Source: Semisulcospira habei (lineage: Eukaryota > Mollusca > Gastropoda > Semisulcospiridae). From it: a stretch of 64,000 nucleotides of DNA. Positions 36,219 to 44,710 of the stretch are shown one piece after another. The notes under the pieces were generated by a model. That model was not told the DNA's origin and did not search any database. It was given only the letters and a program-made list of their open reading frames with translations. A program made the position numbers and the translations under genes. The stretch covers positions 71,497,480-71,561,479 of the forward strand of contig BTPG01000006.1 of assembly GCA_036245525.1 (NCBI GenBank), given 5' to 3'. Numbering within the stretch: the first letter of the stretch is position 1; the number at the start of each line of letters is the position of its first letter.

Positions 36219-37441
36219 TTATTGTTGTTATATTTTATTACCTTTGCAATATAGTTTTCTGACTACAAATAAAAGTTATAAACCTTACATAAGGCACGTG
36301 TTCACAGCATGGAGCTTAGAAGAAATTAGCAATATATTCTAGACAATTATTAACAAAAACAAACTCGTATTACCAGCGGATGCATACAGTTTCGTGAAGG
36401 GGTAACGATGGGGTGCGTAGGATGTAGGTCCGAACTGTTATTCAAGCAGGAGTGGGGGGGGTGGAGGGGATCGTCCCAAATAAAAGTAGTCAACAGGAAA
36501 GAAAAGGTAAATCCGACTGGTCTGTACTCCACACAGTGTGTGTTAACACATTGAACATTGAAGTTAAAATACCAAAATATAAGAGTGGTCCTCTGAAGAC
36601 AACAGATCGACCATGATAGGTGCAGGGCGGTATCAGAATTACAGGCGAAACTATTCCGGCACAACCCTTCACCTATCATGTTGGTCCAAACAGGCCTATT
36701 GCTGTAATGTGTCCAGACTGAATGGATCAAACTCCAGACCGAAAAGGTGACTGCCAAGCATGCAAAATGCAGGAAATATCCCAACGAAGAAACAAACACG
36801 CTTAGAAAAGACAGTTACATCACAATTTCGGTCTTAACCCCTTCACTACCGAGAAAAACGTGAACACGATCAAACTGCAAGAGACATAGATCCCCATGAG
36901 CCCCGCGACAGCGGGGGTACATGAGGATCTATGCCTCTTGCTGAGACCAATTTGTATACATCAATGCTTCTTTCAACGTGATGGCTTTTGGTCGTTGAAT
37001 GAACCACGATTTCAGAAACAGACATGGACGTACGGTGTACGTACAGTGGCAGGGAAGGGGTTAAATTCTTTTCAAAACAGACACACAAACAATTCCACAG
37101 TTTGATAGTTTGTCTTTTTGTATTCAGTTCCCAATTCCTATCACGTAAAGAGAAGTAGCAAATTGTGTATTTGTTGCCAGTATGTTGAAATAACCCGAAA
37201 TATTAATAAATTGTGTTGTATATGTCTTATCTAAGCGTGTTTTCTTCTTCGTTGGGATGTTCTCTGCATGAATCAAAAATAATAATTTGAGAGTGCGAGG
37301 CAGCGCGAATGGAGGCGAGGAAGACTATAGTAAAGCATTATTTCTATTTATAATAGCTGTACACCCACAAGGCAGGTGCACCTTACCATTGGTAAGCAGG
37401 TGGATCAGCCCAACGATAGCGAGGATGATGTTGCAGCGCAT
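23962..37441 (-). CDS. Four-exon gene for a small secreted or surface-anchored cysteine-rich protein (117 aa)
   Basis: Coding exons on the minus strand are 37441-37387, 36112-36032, 29832-29698 and 24044-23962 (354 bp with stop). Every junction is phase 1 with GT/AG borders (donors GTAAGG, GTAAGT, GTAAGT), and the three junction codons give D, K and S. The predicted protein has a hydrophobic signal peptide (residues 1 to about 23), a four-cysteine module (C at about 29, 35, 40, 45), a six-cysteine EGF-like module ending in CACKSGY (about 47-91), and a C-terminal hydrophobic stretch (GVIASLVLLLASVV) with a short polar tail. An N-glycosylation site (NAT) lies in the EGF-like module. Phase 1-1 cysteine modules are typical of shuffled extracellular domains. 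The tail could be a GPI-anchor signal or a short transmembrane anchor. Function is unknown, and extra skipped exons are possible. The gene model is inferred without transcript data. Confidence 0.6.
24101..24168. mobile_element. CGGTACTG-family palindrome in intron 3
   Basis: Core GCGCCGGTACTGTAAACAG and complement, about 60 bp upstream of the exon 4 acceptor. Confidence 0.6.
24170..24845. repeat. Low-complexity intron sequence with poly-C/poly-G runs
   Basis: C or G runs at 24517-24562, 24630-24641, 24686-24697 and 24735-24760. No gene seen. Confidence 0.7.
24846..29376 (-). mobile_element. Near-complete I-like LINE with endonuclease, RT and RNase H
   Basis: The 12-bp duplication AAAAACAGGCTT (24834-24845 and 29377-29388) bounds 4531 bp; the 3' end is (GAA)n. 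Order on the minus strand: about 670 bp of leader, APE endonuclease (MHWNAEGV near 28490, LITGDFNSQSQSWGYD near 28100, GGSDHRPI near 27870), RT (RPISLTSCVCKTMERIINKR near 26950, AFIDLQKAFDKVW, QGVPQGGVLSPTLF, YADDLVLW near 26500), RNase H (AYTDGSAT near 25605, NYRAEVEAL, FLTDAMS, GNEEADRMAK near 25280) and a C-terminal CPCGEAEQTAEHILQDC knuckle. Frameshifts near 28310 (poly-C), 28195 and 26320 break the frame. No ORF1 was recognised. It sits in intron 3, in the same sense as the host gene. Confidence 0.9.
29389..29578 (+). mobile_element. CR1/L2-like LINE 3' tail
   Basis: GTACGGCGCCTAGAGCATCT ... TTGGCGCCTTATAAATCTTC then (TTA)n, a typical structured 3' end of CR1/L2-like elements. No coding part. 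Confidence 0.55.
29698..29832 (-). CDS. Exon 3: EGF-like module
   Basis: This 135-bp exon has phase 1 on both sides, with acceptor CTTTAATTTTCAG and donor GTAAGT. Six cysteines are spaced C-x7-C-x5-C-x7-C-x1-C-x12-C, with the final CACKSGY typical of EGF-like folds. It contains the sequon NAT. This is the most convincing host exon in the window because splice signals, phase and cysteine spacing all agree. Confidence 0.7.
29878..30008. repeat. Imperfect palindrome of about 130 bp
   Basis: ATAGGTCAAAAACTGTGCAC pairs with the complement near 30000, and AACCCGAACAAGCATGC pairs with GCATGTTTGTCCGGGCTTTT. It lies just upstream of exon 3. Confidence 0.6.
30009..30388. other. No gene recognised
   Basis: Intronic sequence. 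A short minus-strand frame with cysteines near 30110-30190 lacks usable splice sites. Confidence 0.35.
30389..30468. mobile_element. TTAA hairpin, CGTGCCGCCTCCGGATACGC family
   Basis: TTAA left, CTAA right. Arms GCCTCCGGATACGCGGC and complement. Relatives are at 56870-56950 and 56997-57080. Confidence 0.7.
30668..30925. repeat. Long inverted repeat with about 100-bp arms
   Basis: Arms 30668-30767 and 30826-30925 (AAGAAGTACCCAACGGAGAA ... ACCCTTTGTCAAAATAAAC) are nearly perfect complements around about 58 bp. The same family, more diverged, spans 36772-37265 with a TTAA element in the middle. Confidence 0.8.
31127..32930. mobile_element. Element with about 200-bp terminal inverted repeats enclosing a retroelement fragment
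   Basis: 31127-31345 and 32727-32930 are inverted copies (TGCACCCCCC ends, then CAGTACTCTATAAGA, ATGTTTAAGCCATGTTCCCC, CATTCACGCTCTTCGCGG). A decayed RT fragment lies inside. It may be a long-TIR DNA transposon that received a retroelement, or an inverted duplication around one. Confidence 0.6.
31680..32580 (+). pseudogene. Decayed I/jockey-like RT fragment
   Basis: Frames give EGVAQGG, FLVYINDISTAVPRLVSN then HADGFAVW (YADD equivalent altered to HADG), and downstream KTLERRTAHKMKRL and NRQKRQSLNRQLK. Many stops and frameshifts. Only the later RT and post-RT regions are represented. Confidence 0.6.
32931..33845. other. No gene recognised
   Basis: Intronic sequence. A worn ATAGATCC-like hairpin may lie near 33340-33400. 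Nothing else supported. Confidence 0.35.
33850..34022. repeat. (GT)n then (TAA)n
   Basis: GT units to 34002 and TAA units to 34022; the latter is the tail of a minus-strand LINE 3' end that follows. Confidence 0.9.
34004..34200 (-). mobile_element. LINE 3' end
   Basis: The minus strand ends ...GCAAAAACTGAAATAAATTT-(ATT)n, a poly-A signal followed by a simple tail. No coding sequence retained. Confidence 0.45.
34232..34319. repeat. (GT)n microsatellite
   Basis: About 44 GT units. Confidence 0.95.
34320..35100. other. No gene recognised
   Basis: Intron 2 sequence without recognisable domains. The motif GGCGGGAAGCGCCG at 34813 also occurs at 33837. Confidence 0.35.
35175..35375 (-). repeat. 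Dispersed repeat F, reverse copy
   Basis: Reverse complement of about 585-720, ending CGGGCTAACGAAACGCAC. Confidence 0.55.
35420..35860. repeat. T/G-rich low-complexity tract
   Basis: GTTT, GTTGTT and T runs; the long open frames here are compositional. Confidence 0.9.
36032..36112 (-). CDS. Exon 2: four-cysteine EB-like module
   Basis: This 81-bp exon has phase 1 on both sides, with acceptor ...TATTCGCAG and donor GTAAGT. It encodes a segment containing DPGATCNAADTCINGFC and a further C at the end. The PG..C....C..G.C spacing resembles EB or other short disulfide modules. The acceptor follows a long (AAT)n run in the intron, so its pyrimidine tract is weak. Confidence 0.6.
36134..36217. 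repeat. (ATT)n microsatellite
   Basis: About 28 ATT units, lying only about 20 bp from the exon 2 acceptor. Confidence 0.95.
36600..36735. repeat. Degenerate GGCGCC-type palindrome
   Basis: CAGATCGACCATGATAGGTG pairs with CACCTATCATGTTGGTC. The core no longer has GGCGCC. Confidence 0.45.
36834..37064. mobile_element. Complete TTAA element, ATAGATCC family
   Basis: TTAA both sides. Termini CCCCTTCACTACCGAG and GGCAGGGAAGGGG; inner hairpin 36882-36943 (CAAGAGACATAGATCC type). It splits a long inverted repeat (arms 36772-36830 and 37190-37265). This is the best reference copy for the family. Confidence 0.75.
37387..37441 (-). CDS. Exon 1: signal peptide
   Basis: ATG at 37441 opens 18 codons rich in I, L, V and A (MRCNIILAIVGLIHLLTN), followed by one base and a GTAAGG donor at 37386-37381. 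With exon 2 the predicted cleavage is after VSA. Signal peptides split from the mature chain by a phase 1 intron are common in modular secreted proteins. About 130 bp of probable 5' UTR reaches up to the CA-rich start of block B. Confidence 0.6.
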
Positions 37442-37641
37442 GGTTGATGCTGGTTCGTTGACTGGTTGATCGACTGGCTGACTGAATGGCTGGACGTCAC
37501 TGCAGCTTGGGCAACAGGGAAGACACCCGGACCCCGACACGTCGCACATTTAAACTGTAGCCAACTGGCAACCTGCCATGGCGACGTGACTAGATTATTA
37601 ATATTCAGTATCTGAGTAGCCACGCTTCTTTCCTTGTCATT

Positions 37642-37644
<3 letters not shown>

Positions 37645-37733
<89 letters not shown>

Positions 37734-37779
37734 CCACGCACACTCACACGCACACACACACACACACACACGGCACAAC

Positions 37780-37818
<39 letters not shown>

Positions 37819-37868
37819 CCACCACCACCACCACAACCACACAGACACTCACACATACACACACTCAT

Positions 37869-37914
<46 letters not shown>

Positions 37915-37970
37915 ACACGAACACGCACACGTACACACACACACGTACACGCACACGCATACACGCCAAA
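37645..37970. repeat. (CA)n microsatellite cluster
   Basis: Several CA runs with CACG, ACC and CGTA interruptions, starting about 200 bp upstream of the gene's ATG. Confidence 0.9.
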
Positions 37971-38381
37971 CACAGAGGCCGTTGTTCTCCATGGCATTAT
38001 ATCGTCCTAAAATAAAAGGTTTCGTCATGACGCGACTGCGGAGAGGGGCAGGGGTGGGGATGGGGGACTGAGACACGCCCCATAGCAACCCGCCATGGCG
38101 GCGTGACTAGATTAAATATATTCAGTAAATGAGTGAACATATTCTTTTCTTGGCATGAAAAACACAGACCTGTATTATGTCTTTATAAAAATAAAAAAAG
38201 GTCTTTTTCATCATGACACGTTTGCGAGGTGGTGGGGGTAGGGCCGGGGAGGGAACAGAAACCAACCCCCATCCTCACTCTCACGGTCGGTACGGGCTCG
38301 ATACGGGCCTGCGCCTGGTCGATGGCCGATGGCCCTCTAGTGGGGATAAGAGTAAGCACAACTGACCTTTAGCACGATAAT

Positions 38382-39172
38382 AGGGAGACTTAGAAGACAA
38401 ACGAAGTGCGTTTAGTTAGCCCGTTTCCTTATTGACGTCACCAGACTGCTTGTTCTTCCTTGACCAACTCGCCACGGTACGACTTCGGATCGCTAGTTCG
38501 GTTCACTAAACGACTTTCGTAAGTCGATTATGTCTAAAAATCTTTGATTTGACACAATATCGTGTAAGGTTTAAGCGGGAAGGTCCTTTTAGAAATGGAC
38601 CCTTGAATTATCGCTAAAGTACCACTATCATATGCTTTTATGTTAGTTTTCTGAATCCCACTTTCATCAGCTGTCGCTGCGAGACCTATAAGATGGCGGT
38701 CGTCGCTTTGAGCCGGTTGCGTCGATTCACGTTGACTGTCGCTGTTTTCGCTTCCCAACACATCATACATTTATTTGGAATGGCTGCTAATTCACTTCTA
38801 ATGTGTATGCGAAGGCACACATGATTTATTTGTTTAATGCGTTTTCGTCAGTGGACAGAAATCGATAGAGATACCCGATCTAGCGATACCGCTTCAAGTA
38901 CAAAGCGTGCCCGTGAAGAGATACCTTCCTTGCACCAACGAAACATCTTTCGCTAGACATCTAAGCCGCATCAGCGGTTCGAGTAGCCGGTTTCGTATCG
39001 TAGGACCGAAACGAAACGAAGTTGATGGTCATTCTAAGTCTCCCTAATAGTACTTTTTTTTTATACCAACATCTTTCCTTGCTGTTAGTAAAACTAGTTG
39101 TGCCTGATTGAGTCTCAGAGTTCTGGCTTTCACTGAGTCTGCATCGACATAAGATTTACTTATTCCGCGAAA
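38382..39172. repeat. Dispersed repeat F, block B copy
   Basis: Matches 578-1345 with small indels; it passes directly to sequence matching 2304 onward. Confidence 0.6.
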
Positions 39173-41276
39173 ATTTAGTTTTTTATTTAGCAGAATAGCG
39201 ATGTAGCGGTCGAAGCCATCTTTTGAACACGAGCGACGCATTCATTTTCGTAAATAGTACACAACTCCAACTCAGCATTTGAATCAATAAATAAACTTCG
39301 TATCAAATGTCCATTGCACAACAACGAAAATAGGATGCAATTTACTTTTAACAACAACTTGTAATACGAAACATTTTTAAACGCAGTATCTATAAACTGA
39401 AATCTACATTATAATGCAAATGTGAAGTTGTTTCCCTTGTTATTAAAATTCTTGCATTCTTGTGGTATTTATCGCATTCTTTCGATTTTTCGGTACGTAA
39501 ACCTCTTACATACTCTTCGCGATCTAAACTTCTTATTTCGAAATAACTAATGGGAAAATGTGTATATGCGGATTGTGCGTGGCCTTTCTTCGTGTAGGAA
39601 CAAAGCTTTAGCCATCCAGATGTGGAATATGTGTTTTTTGGCGAACATTTACACTCTCTAGTTTGTGAACTGGGTTACAGGTTTAATATGATATCCCAGA
39701 CAGCTTAGCGCGGCAAGACTAGGACATATATTGTGGGGGGGTGTTTCCTATGTAAAAGTGATATTGAAAGATTCTATAATAGAATAGATTACTCAGTTCG
39801 CTGCTGACAGTCTAGAAGTAAGCTCCGAGTATATCTAGGCAAGGCGAGCACTTCAGTCAATGTGTTGCCCCTCATGATCATAATAGACATGACACATCCC
39901 TAAACTGCTGTTCAGGTTTTTCATTTCCAAGTTCTAATCGCCAACTCTTATGCATTTTTTTCGTGTAACAGATCGTAATTTCAACTGACAGCTTTTGTGT
40001 ACGTACAGGGGAACTGACTCGCTGCTGATCCCTTTTTGTTGTTTCTACGCCGCATGATGCACAGTGGCTTAAGGGAGACAACTGGTGGTGCAATATTAAG
40101 TGAAAACCGGTGAGCCGGCTGAACGCTCGCTGTTCGGAAACAAACTCAGCTAAAGGTGCATTTTTTAAGGCATTTTCAACCTGGCTTATCTGCCAAAGGA
40201 AAAATGCTTTTCCTTTTATAATACGTGTTTTTAAGTAACGCACGCAGGCTGAATGGGGATCATGGGTGTGTCTCTCATTTATATGTGGGCTGGTCAGTGA
40301 TTTTAGACCTTACGTTTGTCAAGCCGTAAAGTTCAAAATCACAGACTAGCCGATGTTCGTAGATGCACACTGAACACACGCTGTCGGTTCCACGAGTCCC
40401 AAGACACATTGTTCAGGCTTTTGCTGTTGATTTATTTGTGTGTGAGGGGTGAAGTCGTATAAATCACAGAGCTGTCCGATATATATGCGAAGGTTACCGA
40501 CCCGATGCTAATCTTTCAGCAAATCCTGGAATTTCCTCACAAAGCGTCATGGTTGTTCCTCTTGTACTTTTACTTTCAGTCCCCAGCCAGCTCATTTTGT
40601 TCCACTGATCTGCAAGACAGTGGCATAGATCTGCATAAGTTCCTGCAGGAGCAGGGACTCATGAGTATGTGTGTCTCGTCATGTAGAGATCGCCCTCCCT
40701 TACATACTCAAAATGGGGTGGCGAACAGCAGTTAGCGTTTCAAGCTTGTTGTTAAAGAGTGGTCTTGAAAGGTTCTATAATTGCATAGCGGATTACTCAG
40801 TTCGCTGCTGACAATCTAGAAGTAAGCTCCGAATATATCTAGTCAAGGCGAGCACTTCAGTCAATGTACAGCCTTTCATGATCATAATAGACATGACGCA
40901 TCCCTAAACTGCTGTTCAGGTTTTGCATTTCCACGTTCTAATAGCCAACGCTTATTCAGACACCCGGGATTCTTTCATGTAACAGATCGTAATTTCGACC
41001 TACAGCTTTGGTGTATGCACATATTTTCGAAAAAGTAAAAGAAGGGGAGAAAAACAGCGGAAGACCCGCTTTTTCTTCCCAGGGTGCCTCCCTTACAATA
41101 ACCACAGTTAAAGCAAACTAGTACATGCGCTCTCATAATTTTATGTTCCCATTTCGTAGATGACGTAATGGGGAATTGACCTTGTATGGTGACAAGGAAG
41201 TCAAAGCGGCGCATTTCTCCGAACTAGTTTTTCAGGCTAAATGTTTGTTGTTGTTGTTTTTTTAAGTAAAAATAAT

Positions 41277-41278
41277 TG

Positions 41279-41376
<98 letters not shown>

Positions 41377-43345
41377 TACGGTATTTATAATGTTCTTATC
41401 TTATAATAATTATAACTCTAAGCGCGCACTCACAACTCGCGCACGCTTTAGACAATGACTCACGTACCACAAATACATTACGACAGTCAGCTTGGGGTGA
41501 GGGGGTGTGGTGATATTATAGTGCTAGAACTTTTGGAAGAGGTGAGTTTTGAGGGCCTACTGAAAGGAGGAGAGAGAGTGTTTCTGACGGAGAGAGAGTG
41601 GGAGAGTGCTCCACGTGGATGGACCGTAGTCGGAGAAGGAGCGGGGGCCGAAAGTGCTGAGTTTGGTGCGGGGGATGTGGAGGCGGAGAGGGTCGGAGGC
41701 AAAAAAGCGGAGGGAGCGGGAAGGAGTGTAGGGGTGAAGTAAGTTGGAGAGATAGGCAGGAGCGTAGTTGTTCAGGGATTTGTAGCAGAGAGACAGAATC
41801 TTGTATTGGATGCGTTGGGGGATGGGGAGCCAGTGAAGGAGTTTGAGCAGGGGAGTGATGTGGTCGGATTTTTTCTTTCTGAGGACGAGGCGGGCAGCAT
41901 TGTTCTGGACGCGCTGGAGAGTGAAAGTGGTGGAGTGAGGGAGGCCGGAAAGGAGAGAGTTGCAATAGTCGATGCGAGATAAGATGAAAGAGACAGCAAG
42001 TTTGGTGGCAGCTTCGGTGGTGAGGTATTTTCTGATCTGCTGATGCGACGGAGGTGGAAATAGCATGCCTGGGTCGTGGCGGAGACGAAGCTGGTCATGG
42101 AAAGAGAGGAATCGAGGATAACGCCGAGGTTCTTGGCCGAGTCAGAGAGGGAGATCGGGGTGCTGTCGAGTTGAAGGTGGAGAGAGGGAGGGAGCTGGGA
42201 GAGTTTCTGGCGTGTGCCTACCAGCATGGCTTCCGTTTTGTCGTCGTTCAGTTTAAGCTTGTTTGCTGTCATCTAGTTTTTCACGTCTTCGTAGCAGTCA
42301 GCCGTGCGAGTCAGTAGTAACTGAGTGTTGTCGAGTTTGTCTTTGTCTAGTAGTTGTGAGTCGTCAGCGTAGATGTCGTGGTGTATGTGATGAGACTGGA
42401 TGATGTTGGGGAGAGGTGTAGAGTCTGAAAAGGACCGTGCCCAGGACGGACCCCTGTGGAACTCCGCAGGAGAGCCTGACTGGATTGGAGGAGACGCCGT
42501 CGATGGTGACGGACTGCTGTCTGTCGGAGAGGTAGTGGAGAAACCAGGAGTGAGCTGAGTCAGTGATGCCAACGGAGTGGTGAAGGCGGTGGAGGAGGAT
42601 AGTCGAAGGCGGCAGTGAGATCGAGTAGCGTAAGAAGGGAGATGTTGCCCGAGTCGGTGGAGAGGAGCAGGTCGTTTAGGATATGTAGATGGGCTGTTTC
42701 AGTGCTGTGATGTTTGCGATAGGCAGACTGGAAGGGACGGAGGAGGTTGTTGTCGGCGAGGTGGAGGTTGAGCTGTTTGAGAACAACCTTCTCAAGAAGC
42801 TTGGACAGGAAAGAGAGATTGGAGACTGGGCGATAGTTCTTGATTTCGTTTGGGTCGAGGTTGTGTTTTTTGAGGAGAGAACGGACGATGGCAGACTTGA
42901 AGATATCGGGGACGGAGCCATTTTCTAGAGATGTATGATGATGTCGGTAATGAAGGGCAAAAGTTTTGGAAGGCCGTCCCGATAGAGAGACGCTGAGAGA
43001 GGGTCAAGTTCGCAGGTTTTGAAAGGCATGGACTTTATGGTCTTGAGGACTTCATCCTGAGAGACGGGGCGGAAAAACGAGAGGGGCGTGCCGGAAAAGG
43101 GGGGTCGGGAAGGCAAGGTGGAGAAGGCAGAGTATCGAGTATTGAGTGTGTTGCGCAGAGTTTGGATTTTGTCAGAAAAATAGGTGGAAAAAGCGGACGG
43201 GAGTTCTTCTTTGCTGTGTGTGTTGGGGAGAGGAGAGTCTTTAGAAGTGCCTAGGAGTGTGTTCATTGTAGCTTAGAGGGTTTTGCAAGAAGTGGATTCC
43301 AGAATTGTTGCAGAGAGCAGCCACATATTTTCTGTTTGAGATTCC
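41277..43345 (-). pseudogene. CR1/L2-like LINE, frameshifted
   Basis: Minus strand, 3' end (TAA)n at 41278-41375. Pieces in order: pre-RT ELPSAFSTYFSDKIQTLRN (about 43190), NYRPVSNLSFLSKLLEKVVL (about 42820), SAYRKHHSTETAHL (about 42710), CGVPQGSVLGTVLF (about 42460), YADDSQLL (about 42360), ANKLKLNDDKTEAMLVG (about 42250), SRIDYCNSLLSGLP (about 41970), LHWLPIPQRIQYK (about 41830), TWSTLPLSLRQ (about 41605). Multiple frameshifts and one stop. The 5' end fades near a poly-C run at 43346. It is inserted between two copies of the 2880-4440 repeat. Confidence 0.85.
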
Positions 43346-44539
43346 CCCCCCCCCCCCCCACCTGCATTTCCTATGGTGTAGTGACCTGCGAGTGACCTGT
43401 GACGTATATTTACAACACGGGGAAACCCTGTAGTATTTTGGACAATCCTTGAGTGGGAGGTATGATGCAATTAGATCACTTGAATTACAGTTTCGCAAAC
43501 CCTCTCCTTTGGGAGGGTCTGCGGGGACATTACAAGGGAACTGATTCGCTGCTGATCCCTTTTTGTTGTTTTATTTCTACTCATGATGCACAGTGGCTTA
43601 AGGGAGGCAACTGGTGGTGCAATAGTAAGTGAAAACCGATGAAGCGTTGAACGCTCGCTGTCCGGAAACAAACTCAGCTGAAGGTGCAATTTTCAACCTG
43701 ACTTATCTGCCAAGGGAAAAATGCTTTTCCTTTTATAATACGTGTTTTTTAGTAACGCAGGCAGACTGAATGGGGATCATGGGCGTGTCTCTCATTTATA
43801 TGTGGGCTGGTCCGTGATTTTAAACCTTACGGTTGTCAAGCCGTAAGGTAAAAAAAATCACAGACTAGCCGATGTTCGTAGATGCACAACCCACGCTGTC
43901 GGTTCCACGAGTCCCAAGACACATCGTTCAGGCTTTTGCTGTTTATTCTTTTTTTTTTTTTCCTTTCCTTTTTTTTTTTTTTTTTTTTTTTTTTGCTTTT
44001 GGGTGTTTGTTTGTTTGATTGTTTATTTGTTTGTTTGTTTGTTGTGGTGTTTGTTTGTTTTTTGTTGTTGTCTTTTTACGGGTGCCTGGAAGTCGTAAAA
44101 ATCACAGAGCTGCACGATTTATATGCAAAGGTTACCAACCAGGTGATAATATTTGCAACTCCTGGAATTTCCACACAATGCGTCTTGGCTGTTCCTCTTG
44201 TACTTTACTTTCGGTCAAGAGCCAGCTTGTTCCACTGATCTGCAAGTTGCATATTGCATAGATCCACATAAGTCCCTGCATCCGCGGGGACTCATGAGAA
44301 TATGTGCCTCTTCATGGTCGAGATCGCTCTTATTTACATACTCAAAATAGGGTGGCCAACCGCAGTTAGCATTACAAGCTTGACATGCAAAATGCATAAA
44401 GCCGCTGAGGTGAGAGGCCATTCAACAATTCCATGTGTAGAATTACCTGTCCTGTTTGAACCAATGTCCTCGCGCCGCTTTTATTTTATGTTTAATACTA
44501 ACCCGTTCAGTGGCGAGAAAATCTAAACACAACCAAACT

Positions 44540-44612
44540 GCAAGAGGTATAGATCCGCATGAGCACCCGCCGTTGCGGGGGCTCAAAAGGATCTATGCCT
44601 CTTGCTGACACC
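44540..44612. mobile_element. ATAGATCC-family hairpin, both arms
   Basis: GCAAGAGGTATAGATCCGCA pairs with AGGATCTATGCCTCTTGC around CGCCGTTGCGG. The paralog 4307-4345 lost the right arm. Confidence 0.75.
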
Positions 44613-44710
44613 ACTTTCAATCTATGTTCCAGGGAAAACTTTTAGAGTTGATTTAGCAAAGAATGCAGAAAATCAATCTGCGTCAACTGGCGCTGAACGG
44701 CCTAACACAT

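Larger units (their letters stand above)
39750..44710 (+). repeat. Internal re-duplications of the 2880-4440 segment
   Basis: The sequence at 2880-4440 is represented in block B as 39750-40740, again in part at 40760-41100, and again at 43520-44705. The last copy is the closest match to 3280-4440. The CR1/L2-like LINE at 41277-43345 separates the copies. Landmarks are the ATTACTCAGTTCGCTGCTGAC stretch, the paired GATTTTAGACCTT palindrome, and the GTCCTCGCGCCGCTT segment. Confidence 0.7.

Noticed and set aside
37605..38071. Cysteine/valine and histidine/threonine-rich frames
   Set aside because: Translations of (CA)n/(GT)n.
41455..41742. Plus-strand Glu/Gly-rich ORF
   Set aside because: Antisense shadow of the CR1/L2-like RT on the minus strand.
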